Shown here: positions 54,698-62,939 of the stretch, piece after piece
How positions within the stretch are numbered: the stretch's first letter is position 1
Layout: the number at the start of each line of letters is the position of its first letter
Assembly: GCF_030678915.1 (NCBI RefSeq)
Contig: NZ_JAUUTZ010000019.1
Span: forward strand, 1-64,000
Origin: Paracoccus wurundjeri
GTDB lineage: Bacteria > Pseudomonadota > Alphaproteobacteria > Rhodobacterales > Rhodobacteraceae
DNA length: 64,000 nt
Reading direction: 5' to 3'
Translations under genes and position numbers: made by a program
The notes under the pieces: model-generated
What the model was told of the DNA's origin: nothing
The model's database searches: none
Seen by the model: only the letters and a program-made list of their open reading frames with translations

Positions 54698-55483
54698 ATG
54701 GAACTTCAGAACACCCAGATGTCTGAACGCCAGAAGAAGTACCGCGCCAATTATCGTCAGCGGGTGGCCGGCTGGTATAACGGCTTTCTGCATATCGTCA
54801 TCATCTATGTGATCGGTCTGACGGCGTTCTATGTCTATGTGTCGAACATTCATGACGTGACGCCATTGGAATGGCTGACGATCCCGGTCGTCTTTCTGTT
54901 TTGCAACTTCTTCGAATGGTGGCTTCATCTTTATGTCATGCACCGGCCCTCGAAGAACCCGATCGCCCGGGCGGTCTATAACCGCCACACCCTGCAGCAT
55001 CATCAGTTTTTCACCGAAGTAGAAATGCGCTTCGCGGATCACAAGGATTATCGCGTGACTTTCTTTCCGCCCTATGCGCTGGCGGCCTTCACGCTGATGT
55101 CGATCCCCGGCGCCATTGTTCTGGGCTATCTGTTTACGCCGAATGTCGGCTGGCTGTTCATCGCAACCACCACAAGCGTCTACATGATTTATGAATTCAT
55201 GCATTTCTGCTGTCATGTCGAAGAGAACTGGTTCGTGCGGAACATGCCCTTCATCAATACCAACCGGCGCCATCATACCGCGCATCACGATCAGTCCCTG
55301 ATGATGGAGCGGAATATGAACCTGACTTTTCCGATCATGGACTGGCTGTTCGGCACCTCTGACCTGAATCGTGGTCTGCTTGGCCATCTCTTTAACGGCT
55401 ACGAGACGCGTTATGTCCGCCGCGACATGCGCAAGACCTCTCGCAAACCGGTTCAGGCATCCGGCTCGCATCCAGCCGAATAG
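54698..55483 (+). CDS. Membrane di-iron hydroxylase (fatty acid hydroxylase superfamily)
   Basis: A 261-residue integral membrane enzyme with about four helices. The histidine boxes of the fatty-acid hydroxylase/sterol desaturase superfamily are all present: HX4H (His77, His82), HX3HH (97, 101, 102), HX3H (169, 173) and HX3HH (192, 196, 197). These bind two irons and insert oxygen into a C-H bond. It opens a rightward operon with an alcohol dehydrogenase and is divergent from an aldehyde-oxidase-like complex, so its product may be oxidised further. Native substrate unknown. Confidence 0.88.
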   Translation: MELQNTQMSERQKKYRANYRQRVAGWYNGFLHIVIIYVIGLTAFYVYVSNIHDVTPLEWLTIPVVFLFCNFFEWWLHLYVMHRPSKNPIARAVYNRHTLQHHQFFTEVEMRFADHKDYRVTFFPPYALAAFTLMSIPGAIVLGYLFTPNVGWLFIATTTSVYMIYEFMHFCCHVEENWFVRNMPFINTNRRHHTAHHDQSLMMERNMNLTFPIMDWLFGTSDLNRGLLGHLFNGYETRYVRRDMRKTSRKPVQASGSHPAE

Positions 55484-55587
55484 ACATCAATCGAAACAGG
55501 TAACGGGCGAAATACGTAACGGAATTCGCTGTTGGCGGCGTCCAGCCGCCGGTGGTGCCGTGTCCTGATCCAGGAGAAAGCAATACC

Positions 55588-55959
55588 ATGGATATGATCG
55601 AACCGAACATCACCGGCCTTTTCATCTTCGCACTCCTTGCCAGCGTGGGAAGCCTGGGCGTGCTGGTTCTGAGTGGCGTCTTTCCTCTGGCCACCCGCCC
55701 GGAACTGAAACGGCCGGTGGGCATCGGACTTATCGTGCTGAACCTGCTGCTGCTGGCCGCCGTTCTCTATGGCACGATCAGCTTCGGACTGAACGAGCTT
55801 CGCTGGACCAGCATGGTCATCGTCGGCGGCATGGCGTTTCTGTTTACGCCGGGGCTTTTCAACGCCTGGCCGGGCAAATGGCGGGACGGAGTTGCCGGAC
55901 TTGTCACGGTGACGCTGGGGCTGGGCGCGACGGCATATCTGCTTGGATCAATCGCCTGA
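55588..55959 (+). CDS. Four-helix membrane protein of unknown function
   Basis: A 123-residue protein with four clear hydrophobic segments (about 8-30, 44-62, 72-90 and 101-121). The ATG at 55588 has AGGAGAAAG upstream. No motif suggests catalysis. It lies between the di-iron hydroxylase and other operon members, so it could be a subunit or an assembly factor. Confidence 0.65.
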   Translation: MDMIEPNITGLFIFALLASVGSLGVLVLSGVFPLATRPELKRPVGIGLIVLNLLLLAAVLYGTISFGLNELRWTSMVIVGGMAFLFTPGLFNAWPGKWRDGVAGLVTVTLGLGATAYLLGSIA

Positions 55960-56011
55960 TCGCCACGCATATCCGGGGCTGGTCGCTTTATTCGTTACAG
56001 GAGGAACTTAT

Positions 56012-56203
56012 ATGCCCTTCCACATCAAATTTGGCTTGTCCGTGATGGTGGCGCTCGCCGCCTTGGCCGGATGGTTCTTTATGGGTCACCTTGGCCAGAC
56101 AGGTCCGCAATGGGCACTGACATTTCTTGGCCCCTTCAGTGTCTTCTCCTTGTGGATTTTCCCCGAGGTGATGCGGGGTAAAGCGGATGGGAGGAAATCA
56201 TGA
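56012..56203 (+). CDS. Small two-helix membrane protein
   Basis: A 63-residue protein starting MPFHIKFGLSVMV, preceded by the excellent site AGGAGGAAC. Two hydrophobic segments (about 7-25 and 35-52) are separated by a short turn. No family is recognised. Its stop overlaps the DUF6166 start by four bases. Confidence 0.65.
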   Translation: MPFHIKFGLSVMVALAALAGWFFMGHLGQTGPQWALTFLGPFSVFSLWIFPEVMRGKADGRKS

Positions 56204-56508
56204 AAACATATACCGGTGATCGCACCATTGACGGCGTCGTCGTCGAGGTGAACGGGCAGGAACTTCCCAGCCATACCGATATCAGGAAATTCACCAATGC
56301 GGATTACGAATGGGGCTATGAAGGGCTGGCGGCTACTCAGCTGGCTTTCGCGATGCTTTACGATCATACCGGCGATGCAAGTCTGGCCATCCGGCTTGCC
56401 ACGGCCTTCATGGAAAAGGTGACGGCCAATTTCGGTAATGACTGGGAAATGACATCCGCCGACATGGACAGCGCGATCGATCAAATCGAACCCGTGCGCG
56501 CGGGTTGA
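56200..56508 (+). CDS. DUF6166-like protein
   Basis: A 102-residue soluble protein. The segments IDGVVVEVNGQELP and EWGYEGLAATQLAFAMLYDH fit the DUF6166 pattern. Proteins of this type have no known function. It is translated together with the small membrane protein. Why a protein of this kind sits in an oxidation operon is unclear. Confidence 0.75.
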   Translation: MKTYTGDRTIDGVVVEVNGQELPSHTDIRKFTNADYEWGYEGLAATQLAFAMLYDHTGDASLAIRLATAFMEKVTANFGNDWEMTSADMDSAIDQIEPVRAG

Positions 56509-56587
56509 ACTGCAATGCTTACCATCGGGCAAAAGCATGCGACCGCGGCTGGCACCGCCAAACAGATATCGTCGAGGGAAACCCGCA

Positions 56588-57697
56588 ATGAATTTGAGTT
56601 TCAGGGCATCGGTCCTTCATTCAGTGAACAGCCCGCTGAGGACCGAAACGGTAGAGGTCGCCGGGCTGGCTGCGCGGGATGTCCTTGTCAGGATCTGTGC
56701 CGCGGGACTATGCCACACCGATCTTGAGGTGATCGATGGCTCGCTTCGACAGCCTTTGCCGATCGTGCTGGGACACGAAGCCGCGGGGGTGGTCGAGGCA
56801 GTCGGTCCCGAAGCAGGCAAGGTTGCGGTCGGGGATCATGTGATCCTGTCGTGGAACCCCCATTGCGGTCATTGTTTCTACTGCGACCACAGCCTGCCGA
56901 TCCTTTGCGAGACCTATCTTGCGAATACTCCGGCGGCGCTTGCCTTCGATGGCCGGCCACGGGCGCGGCTTTCCGGAGGCGAAGATCTGCATCAGCTTAT
57001 GTATATGGGGGCCTTCGGCGAGTTCTGCGTGGTTCAGGATCAGCAGGCCATCCCGATCCCGAAGGAAATGCCCTTTCCGCAGGCCGCCCTGATCGGTTGC
57101 GGCGTGATGACGGGCGTCGGCGCGGCGATTAACGTGGCGCAGGTCGCTCCGGGATCGTCGGTCATGGTTATCGGCTGCGGCGCGGTCGGGCTGGCGACGA
57201 TACAGGGCGCGGTTCTGGGAGGGGCCGACCGGATCATCGCGGTCGATTTGCAGGACAGCCGTCTTGAGGTCGCGAAACGGATGGGTGCCTCTGTGCTGGT
57301 CAATCCGGCCCGTGACGACGCGGTTCAGGCAGCCCGGGACATCACATCGGGCCGCGGCGTCGACACCATTCTGGAATCTGCAGGAAATGAACCGGCGTTC
57401 CGGCTGACTGTCGAGGCCGTGCGTCCCGGCGGGCAGGTGATCTGGCTGGGCAAGACCGATGTGAACAAGGATGTCTCTTTCCGCTGGGGCTCGCTCATGC
57501 AGGAAAAGCGCATCCGCCGTTCTTCATATGGTGATGCCCGGCCGGCCCGGGATTTCCCCTTTCTTTGCCGCGCCTATCTGGACGGCCGCCTTGATCTGGA
57601 CGCCCTGATCTCGCAGGAGATCGGTCTGGACCAGATCAATGAGGGCTTCGCAGCTTTGCGGGCTGGCGAAACGATCCGCAGCATCGTCACATTCTGA
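56588..57697 (+). CDS. Zinc-dependent alcohol dehydrogenase
   Basis: A 369-residue medium-chain dehydrogenase. The catalytic zinc site is visible in CAAGLCHTD and GHEAAGVVE, the structural zinc site as four Cys in CGHCFYCDHSLPILC near residue 95, and the NAD loop as GCGAVGL near residue 198. It would convert an alcohol to an aldehyde or ketone. The start MNLSFRASVLH has GAGGGAAAC upstream. It resembles class III-like alcohol dehydrogenases but the alcohol is unknown. Confidence 0.9.
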   Translation: MNLSFRASVLHSVNSPLRTETVEVAGLAARDVLVRICAAGLCHTDLEVIDGSLRQPLPIVLGHEAAGVVEAVGPEAGKVAVGDHVILSWNPHCGHCFYCDHSLPILCETYLANTPAALAFDGRPRARLSGGEDLHQLMYMGAFGEFCVVQDQQAIPIPKEMPFPQAALIGCGVMTGVGAAINVAQVAPGSSVMVIGCGAVGLATIQGAVLGGADRIIAVDLQDSRLEVAKRMGASVLVNPARDDAVQAARDITSGRGVDTILESAGNEPAFRLTVEAVRPGGQVIWLGKTDVNKDVSFRWGSLMQEKRIRRSSYGDARPARDFPFLCRAYLDGRLDLDALISQEIGLDQINEGFAALRAGETIRSIVTF

Positions 57698-57764
57698 GTC
57701 TGTCGAGCGGCGGATCGTTTCCCGCCTCCGCATTTATCCATTCAAGCGGAAATTATGGTGAGAC

Positions 57765-58526
57765 ATGATTGTAACCATTCCCGAGGGCGCGCTTGAATGT
57801 CTGGGCGCAGGCGCCGTTGAAGACAGGCGTCCAAGCGTGGTGCTGCTGCATGGCATTCAGGGCACGGCGACGATCTGGAATCCGCTGATGCCCGGTCTGT
57901 CCTGTCTTGGACCGGTCATGGCCCCTCATCTCCGCGGCCGGGCGGGTTCCTACAGCCCGGATCGGCCCGAAGCATATGGGCTGACGGGATTCGCCAGCGA
58001 TCTGCATGCGGTGATCGCGGGGCTGCATGGGCCTGTTCTGCTTGTGGGCTGGAGCATGGGCTGTCTGGTCTCGCTTGAATATCTGCGTATCCACGGGGCG
58101 GATCGTTTGATGGGGTTGATGCTGGTCAGCGGCACGCCCTGCATCGGGGCGACGGGCGGCAATGATGCGAACTGGTTTCATGGCGACACGCCAGAGCAGG
58201 TTGCGCACGAGGCCGCCCAACGCGCGAAACGGCTGCAATTGGCGGAAACCGCGACGGATGTCGCTGTCGCAGGTTCGTGGCTTGCCGTTCGGGCTGCCGA
58301 TTTTCGCGATTTCCTGCCACGGATCGACGTGCCGACCATGGTTCTTCACGGATCCGAAGACAGTGAATGTCCCGTCGCGCATGCCAGTATATTCGCCCGT
58401 TCCATACCCGGCGCGAAACTTCGCATCTGGGAGGGATGCGGCCATGTCCCGATGACTTATGCGCCGGAACGATTTGCCCGCGAGGTGGCGGATTTTTTCC
58501 ATATATGTCAAAGTCGTGTTGCGTGA
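57765..58526 (+). CDS. Alpha/beta hydrolase
   Basis: A 253-residue alpha/beta-fold hydrolase. HGIQGTATIW near residue 27 forms the oxyanion region, the nucleophile serine is in GWSMGC near residue 95, the acid in HGSEDSECP and the histidine in GCGHVP. It is the last enzyme gene before the GntR regulator. It could hydrolyse an ester or lactone made by the pathway. Confidence 0.87.
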   Translation: MIVTIPEGALECLGAGAVEDRRPSVVLLHGIQGTATIWNPLMPGLSCLGPVMAPHLRGRAGSYSPDRPEAYGLTGFASDLHAVIAGLHGPVLLVGWSMGCLVSLEYLRIHGADRLMGLMLVSGTPCIGATGGNDANWFHGDTPEQVAHEAAQRAKRLQLAETATDVAVAGSWLAVRAADFRDFLPRIDVPTMVLHGSEDSECPVAHASIFARSIPGAKLRIWEGCGHVPMTYAPERFAREVADFFHICQSRVA

Positions 58527-58594
58527 TTGTAGGTGGTTTGGCCCGCCATCCGGCCCACAGGTCCGCGCAGGGTGCCGTTTGCGCTCTTGGCGCA

Positions 58595-58610
58595 ATGGTA
58601 TATAAACCAT
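58595..58610. promoter_or_regulatory. Candidate GntR operator
   Basis: ATGGT-ATATAA-ACCAT lies 67 bases upstream of the GntR start. The TGGT/ACCA arms are typical for FadR/VanR-type GntR regulators. It is partly similar to the repeat at 54337-54351. Autoregulation is the simplest reading. Confidence 0.45.
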
Positions 58611-58676
58611 ATATGTGAGATCGTCAGAGCCAATCCGCGAGTCTCGGGGTAAACTATTCAGGATGATCGTCACGTC

Positions 58677-59354
58677 ATGAGTGCATCAGACATTACTGCG
58701 CCATCTCGTCTAACCGGCGACAAGAACAGCACTCTGACCGACCGTGCTTATCATCAGCTTGAAGAGCGAATCGTCAATTTGCAGCTTGAACCCGGTCAGG
58801 TCCTGTCCGAGGCGCAGCTTGCCGAGGAACTTGGGATCGGGCGCACCCCGGTACGGGAGGCATTGCAGCGGCTGGCCAGCGAAGGTCTGGTGAATGTGCT
58901 GCCCCGACGCGGTATTCTTGTCTCGGAAATCAATCTTTCACGGCAATTGCTTCTGCTCGAACTGCGCCGGGAGGTTGAACGCCTTTGCACCCGCAAGGCC
59001 GCGCAGCGTGTGCTTCCCGATGAACGCGAGGCGTTCCGCATTTTGGCCGATGCTTTGGCCGAAGCCGCCAAAAATCGCGACGACGCGGCCTTCATGCGAC
59101 TGGATCTGGAATTCAATCAGGCATTGGTGGCTGCCTGCCGCAATGAGTTCGCCGAACGCGCGATGCGCCGCATTCAGGGCCTCTCTCGCCGCTTCTGGTT
59201 TCAGCATTACCGCGAAGCGCTGGATCTGGAGCGTTGCGCCAATCTGCATGCAAAGGTTGCGCGGATGATTTCCGAGGGCGATGCCGATCGTGCGGCCGAC
59301 GCATCGGATGAGCTGATGGATTATATTGTCGAATTCACGCGCTCGACGATCTGA
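58677..59354 (+). CDS. GntR-family regulator with FCD domain
   Basis: A 225-residue regulator. The winged helix-turn-helix (about 15-80) has GIGRTPVREALQRLASEGLV, and the C-terminal all-helical FCD domain (about 90-220) binds small organic acids in this family. It follows the hydrolase gene by 150 bases and probably controls the genes on both sides, from the molybdenum enzyme to the MFS transporter. Confidence 0.9.
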   Translation: MSASDITAPSRLTGDKNSTLTDRAYHQLEERIVNLQLEPGQVLSEAQLAEELGIGRTPVREALQRLASEGLVNVLPRRGILVSEINLSRQLLLLELRREVERLCTRKAAQRVLPDEREAFRILADALAEAAKNRDDAAFMRLDLEFNQALVAACRNEFAERAMRRIQGLSRRFWFQHYREALDLERCANLHAKVARMISEGDADRAADASDELMDYIVEFTRSTI

Positions 59355-59394
59355 TATCCGGCAACCGGGCGGCGGCGGGACCGGCATCTGTAAC

Positions 59395-59422
59395 CCGGCC
59401 GCCAGTCTGTCCCGGCGGCCGG
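59395..59422. terminator. Terminator between convergent GntR and MFS genes
   Basis: A perfect 9-base stem, CCGGCCGCC with GGCGGCCGG around a 10-base loop, is followed by ATTGTTGT on the plus strand. It lies between two convergent stop codons. Confidence 0.7.
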
Positions 59423-59437
59423 ATTGTTGTCTTGCGA

Positions 59438-60865
59438 TCAATGCGAGATTTCTTCGAGCGATTTGCCCCTTGTCTCGATCCCGAAGATGCCGATGGCCAA
59501 TGCGGCGACAATGAACGAGCCCGCCCCAAGCGCAAACACACCGCTATTGCCCAATGTAGGCAGGACGATCCCGATGATATACGGGCCAAGCAGCGACCCG
59601 ACCCGACCGATGGCAGAGGCGCAGCCCGCGCCGGTGGCTCGCGAGCGCGTCGGGTAAAGTTCCGGCGTATATGCGTAAAGCACCGACCACATCCCGAACA
59701 GGAAGAACTGCATGACAAGGCCGTAAGAGATGAGCATGGCGGTCGTCGTCGCGTTGCCATAGAAATATGCCGCAACCGCCGAGCCGATCAGCATCATCAT
59801 TGCGGTGGGTTTACGTCCCCATTTGTCCAGCAAGATGGCGGCCGCAACGAATCCGGGCAGACCGGCTAAAGAGATCGTGATCGTATAAGTGACCGATTGG
59901 GAAACGCTATGTCCTGCGTCTTGCAGCAATGCGCTGAGCCATGTCGTCAGCCCATAGAAGCCGAGCAAGGCAAAGAACCACACTGTCCAGATCATCATCG
60001 TCCGGCTGGCGTAACCCTTGGACCACAATTCGAGAAAAGAGAAACGGCGTTCTTCGCTGGTGCGGCTTTCGATCGGTTTCGGAGCAGGTAACGCCTGTCC
60101 TTCCGGCAGCCGTTTCAGGACCTTTTCCTCGATCCGGCTCATGACCCTTTCCGCCTGATCATTGCGGCCGCGATCCGCCAGCCAGCGAGGCGATTCGGGT
60201 ACGAAAATCCGGATTATCAGCAGGAAAGCGGCTGGAATGGCCTGGAACAGGAACATTGTGCGCCAGTCGAAATGAGTCAGGAACAGCAGACTCAGCAAGC
60301 CCGCCGCGATAAAGCCGATGGGCCAGAACCCCTCCAGAATGGCAAGATAGCGTCCGCGTTTCGCAGTCGGCAGAATCTCTGAGACGATCGCCAGCGCCAC
60401 CGGGAACTCCATTCCCATGCCAAAGCCAAGCAGTAACCGGGCATAGCCAAGCGTTTGCGCATCCGGCGCATAGGCACACCACAGGCTTCCGAGGCCCCAG
60501 AATACCATGCTGACCTGAAAGACCATTTTTCGTCCGAAACGGTCAGCGGCCATGCCGGCGATGGCAGCGCCCAGGAACATGCCTATGAAGCTCATGCTGG
60601 ACAGCAGGCCAGCCTGAGCCGTGGTCAAGCCGAATTCATTGCGGATCGAGCCCAGCAGAAATGTCAGTGAACCAAGATCAATCGAATCGAAGAACCATGC
60701 AGTGGCAATGATTCCGAAGATGAAACGCTGATAGCCGGTCATCGGCAACCGGTCGAGCCTTGCGGCGATCATCGCGTCGGATGCCGTTTCGGCGGCTCCG
60801 CGCACAGCCTTGGAAGATGGGCTCGGGGCGGCAGTCCCCCCGGCGCCTGTCGTCAGGTCTGTCAT
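59438..60865 (-). CDS. MFS transporter (sugar-porter-like/NiaP-type subgroup)
   Basis: A 475-residue transporter with twelve predicted helices. The signature MAADRFGRKM lies after helix 2, PESPRWLADRGR before the long central loop, and DKWGRKP in the second half. The fold resembles NiaP and aromatic-acid transporters, which import niacin or benzoate-like acids. It faces the GntR gene convergently and its promoter carries GATATATCAG, shared with the hydroxylase operon promoter. Confidence 0.88.
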   Translation of the reverse strand: MTDLTTGAGGTAAPSPSSKAVRGAAETASDAMIAARLDRLPMTGYQRFIFGIIATAWFFDSIDLGSLTFLLGSIRNEFGLTTAQAGLLSSMSFIGMFLGAAIAGMAADRFGRKMVFQVSMVFWGLGSLWCAYAPDAQTLGYARLLLGFGMGMEFPVALAIVSEILPTAKRGRYLAILEGFWPIGFIAAGLLSLLFLTHFDWRTMFLFQAIPAAFLLIIRIFVPESPRWLADRGRNDQAERVMSRIEEKVLKRLPEGQALPAPKPIESRTSEERRFSFLELWSKGYASRTMMIWTVWFFALLGFYGLTTWLSALLQDAGHSVSQSVTYTITISLAGLPGFVAAAILLDKWGRKPTAMMMLIGSAVAAYFYGNATTTAMLISYGLVMQFFLFGMWSVLYAYTPELYPTRSRATGAGCASAIGRVGSLLGPYIIGIVLPTLGNSGVFALGAGSFIVAALAIGIFGIETRGKSLEEISH

Positions 60866-61167
60866 GTGAACTCCTCCCTTTCACAGCGACAGCCATACAG
60901 ATCTACGATTAAAATGCAATAGATATATCAGATGTGGATAACAATGATCCTCTGGGTTTGCTGTACTTTGATACAGTCGTGATCCAGCCGTTGTTGATGA
61001 ATGTGGCGACAGTCAATCGGCGCAGGGAGCCGGGCGTGTTACGGCAAGTTGCGTCACGGGATACCATGATGGAGGTGGTTGCCGGGCTGATTCCGGAGGG
61101 ATTGAACTGGCGCAGCGATGAGGCAGAACCGATCCGGAAAGAGTAAGACGGATCATGTGCCTTTGGG
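60866..61167. promoter_or_regulatory. Promoter region of the MFS gene; no firm gene
   Basis: This 302-base gap lies upstream of the MFS gene and downstream of the leftward GntR/UTRA gene. GATATATCAG (60922-60931) matches the site near 54649. A 70-codon GTG ORF (60934-61146) is open on the plus strand but has no ribosome site and no recognisable similarity, so I do not call it a gene. Confidence 0.5.
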
Positions 61168-61953
61168 TCAGGCGCTGTTCCTTTCGGCCTCGCTCCGGTC
61201 GTCGCTTGCAGCCAGTTTCAGTTCGACAGCGAAATCATAGGCATCGCCGCGATAGACCGAGCGGGTGAACTCGACCACTTGCCCGGTTCCAAGGTAAGAG
61301 ACGCGCTCGATCCTTAGTGCCGCGACACCCGTGCCGACGCCCAGTAAATCGGCATCCTTTGGCCCCAGATTGGTCGCCGAGATCCGCTGTACCGCCCGGA
61401 CGGGCCGCAGCCCGCGCGCGTCCAGCGCCCCATATAGCGAAAATTCGATCGCCTGAGGGTCGGGCAGGATGGCCGCAGGCAGAGAGGCGCGCTCGATTGC
61501 CAGCGGAACGCCGTCGGAAATGCGCACCCGTTCCAGCCGTGCCACCCGATCGCCGGCACCAAGGCCAAGCGCCATCACCTCTTCCGGGGCGGGGGCGTGA
61601 AGGCCGCGCATCAGCCAATGGCTTTCAACCTGCCGCCCGCGCCGCGCCATATCCTCGGTGAAGGAAGTCAAAAGCGATAATGCCTGTTCCAGTCGTTCGA
61701 CCCTGGGCGCGACGAAAGTGCCCGATCCGCGTTTTTGCACCAATTGACCCGATGCCACCAGCGCCTCGATCCCCTTGCGGATGGTGACCCGCGACAATCC
61801 GGTCTGGATCGCCATCTCGCGTTCGGGCGGGAGGCTGTCGCCGGGCTTCAGACGACCCGATGCGATGGCCTCGGCGATGCGGCGATGCAGTTGCAGATAT
61901 AGCGGGCCGCTATCGCCGTCGCTGAAATTCTTGGCCGAGAACAGGTCGTTCAT
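61168..61953 (-). CDS. GntR-family regulator with UTRA domain (NagR/HutC type)
   Basis: A 261-residue regulator. The N-terminal winged helix (about 15-85) has SLPPEREMAIQTGLSRVTIRKG, and the C-terminal UTRA domain (about 105-245) is the effector-binding fold. UTRA regulators next to kinases usually sense amino-sugar phosphates. It overlaps the kinase gene by four bases, and the divergent sites at 62811-62916 are its likely targets. Confidence 0.9.
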   Translation of the reverse strand: MNDLFSAKNFSDGDSGPLYLQLHRRIAEAIASGRLKPGDSLPPEREMAIQTGLSRVTIRKGIEALVASGQLVQKRGSGTFVAPRVERLEQALSLLTSFTEDMARRGRQVESHWLMRGLHAPAPEEVMALGLGAGDRVARLERVRISDGVPLAIERASLPAAILPDPQAIEFSLYGALDARGLRPVRAVQRISATNLGPKDADLLGVGTGVAALRIERVSYLGTGQVVEFTRSVYRGDAYDFAVELKLAASDDRSEAERNSA

Positions 61954-62789
61954 GCCGCGCCCGCCATCTGCCGGGCCATCAGCAATGCGCCATCGACGCT
62001 GTCACCGCGGGCAGCCTGAACCGGCCACGGGGCGTTCAGCCGCGCGGCGTAATGCGAACCAAGACCGCCGACGAAGACGACCGGCATATTGTCGCCGTCC
62101 TGCAATACGGTCAGGATATGGCGGATCTCTTCGACAGCGCGGGTGAAGATGCGATTTGCGGCCTGATCGCCTGAATTGACGATCCGGGGGGCCAGTTCAC
62201 CGAATTGCGCCGGGCTGGCACGGTTGCCGAACGAGATGATCCCTTCGGCGCCGCCATATTCGTCCAGCAGGTCTTGCAGCAGCGGCGTCATCGGCAAAAA
62301 GCCGTCGCCTGCCCGCATCGCATCGGCCAGCAACTCGCGGCCCATCACCGCGCCACTGCCCTCATCCCCCAGCAGGAAACCGCGCCCGCCGACCTGCCGG
62401 ACCTTGCCCGCCCGCTGTACCGCAAAGACCGAGCCGGTGCCAAGCGCCGCAAGAATGCCGTCATCCGCGCCCAATGCGCCGCGCGTGGCGGTGATCGCGT
62501 CATTCACGATCTGCACCCGCGCAAAGGGCAGAAGCTCTGTCAGCCGGTTTGTCGCAGCGGTGATCGTGCCCCCTGCAAGGCCAAGCGTGGCGATCAGATC
62601 GCGCGGGTCGGTGCCGATATCCGCAACTGCCCGGCTGGTCGCGGCAAGGATATTGGCCGCGGCGCCGTCGACATCGGTGTTGATATTGGCAGGTCCGCCA
62701 TGACCCCGGCCCAGCACATGCCCTTCGGCATCGGCCAAAGCCGCCCGGCATCCGGTGCCACCGCCATCGATTCCAAGAAACAGCGTCAT
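61950..62789 (-). CDS. BadF/BadG-family amino-sugar kinase (N-acetylglucosamine kinase-like)
   Basis: A 279-residue ASKHA-fold kinase. The phosphate-binding loop DGGGTGCR is at residues 7-14, and GLAGG near residue 74 and GDEGSGA near residue 143 are conserved ATP-site motifs. In similar clusters it phosphorylates GlcNAc or a related sugar. The start MTLFLGIDGGGTG follows AAGGAGGCC; the upstream frame is not conserved. Confidence 0.87.
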   Translation of the reverse strand: MTLFLGIDGGGTGCRAALADAEGHVLGRGHGGPANINTDVDGAAANILAATSRAVADIGTDPRDLIATLGLAGGTITAATNRLTELLPFARVQIVNDAITATRGALGADDGILAALGTGSVFAVQRAGKVRQVGGRGFLLGDEGSGAVMGRELLADAMRAGDGFLPMTPLLQDLLDEYGGAEGIISFGNRASPAQFGELAPRIVNSGDQAANRIFTRAVEEIRHILTVLQDGDNMPVVFVGGLGSHYAARLNAPWPVQAARGDSVDGALLMARQMAGAA

Positions 62790-62810
62790 TCGGGCCTCCT
62801 TGCCGCGAAG

Positions 62811-62916
62811 ATACCAAAGCAATACCAAATAAAAAGAGTAATCTGCAATTTCTCGGAAAATAGGCAATTAGCAGCGATTTCACGAACGCTCTTTACAATT
62901 GGTATTAATTTGGCAT
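62811..62916. promoter_or_regulatory. Divergent operator pair of the amino-sugar locus
   Basis: ATACCAAAGCAATACCAAAT (62811-62830) and, inverted, ATTGGTATTAATTTGGCAT (62898-62916) are similar sites flanking the divergent promoters of the kinase and MurQ-like genes. Both share the ATACCAA core. They are candidate binding sites for the GntR/UTRA regulator. Confidence 0.55.
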
Positions 62917-62939
62917 CATCACCTGAAGTGAGGAATCAG

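Noticed and set aside
60934..61146. 70-codon GTG frame upstream of the MFS gene
   Set aside because: No ribosome site, no recognisable similarity, and it lies in a promoter region.
62205..62939. N-terminal extension of the MurQ-like frame
   Set aside because: The extra 245 codons overlap the kinase gene on the other strand and have no homology; the ATG at 62940 has a good ribosome site.
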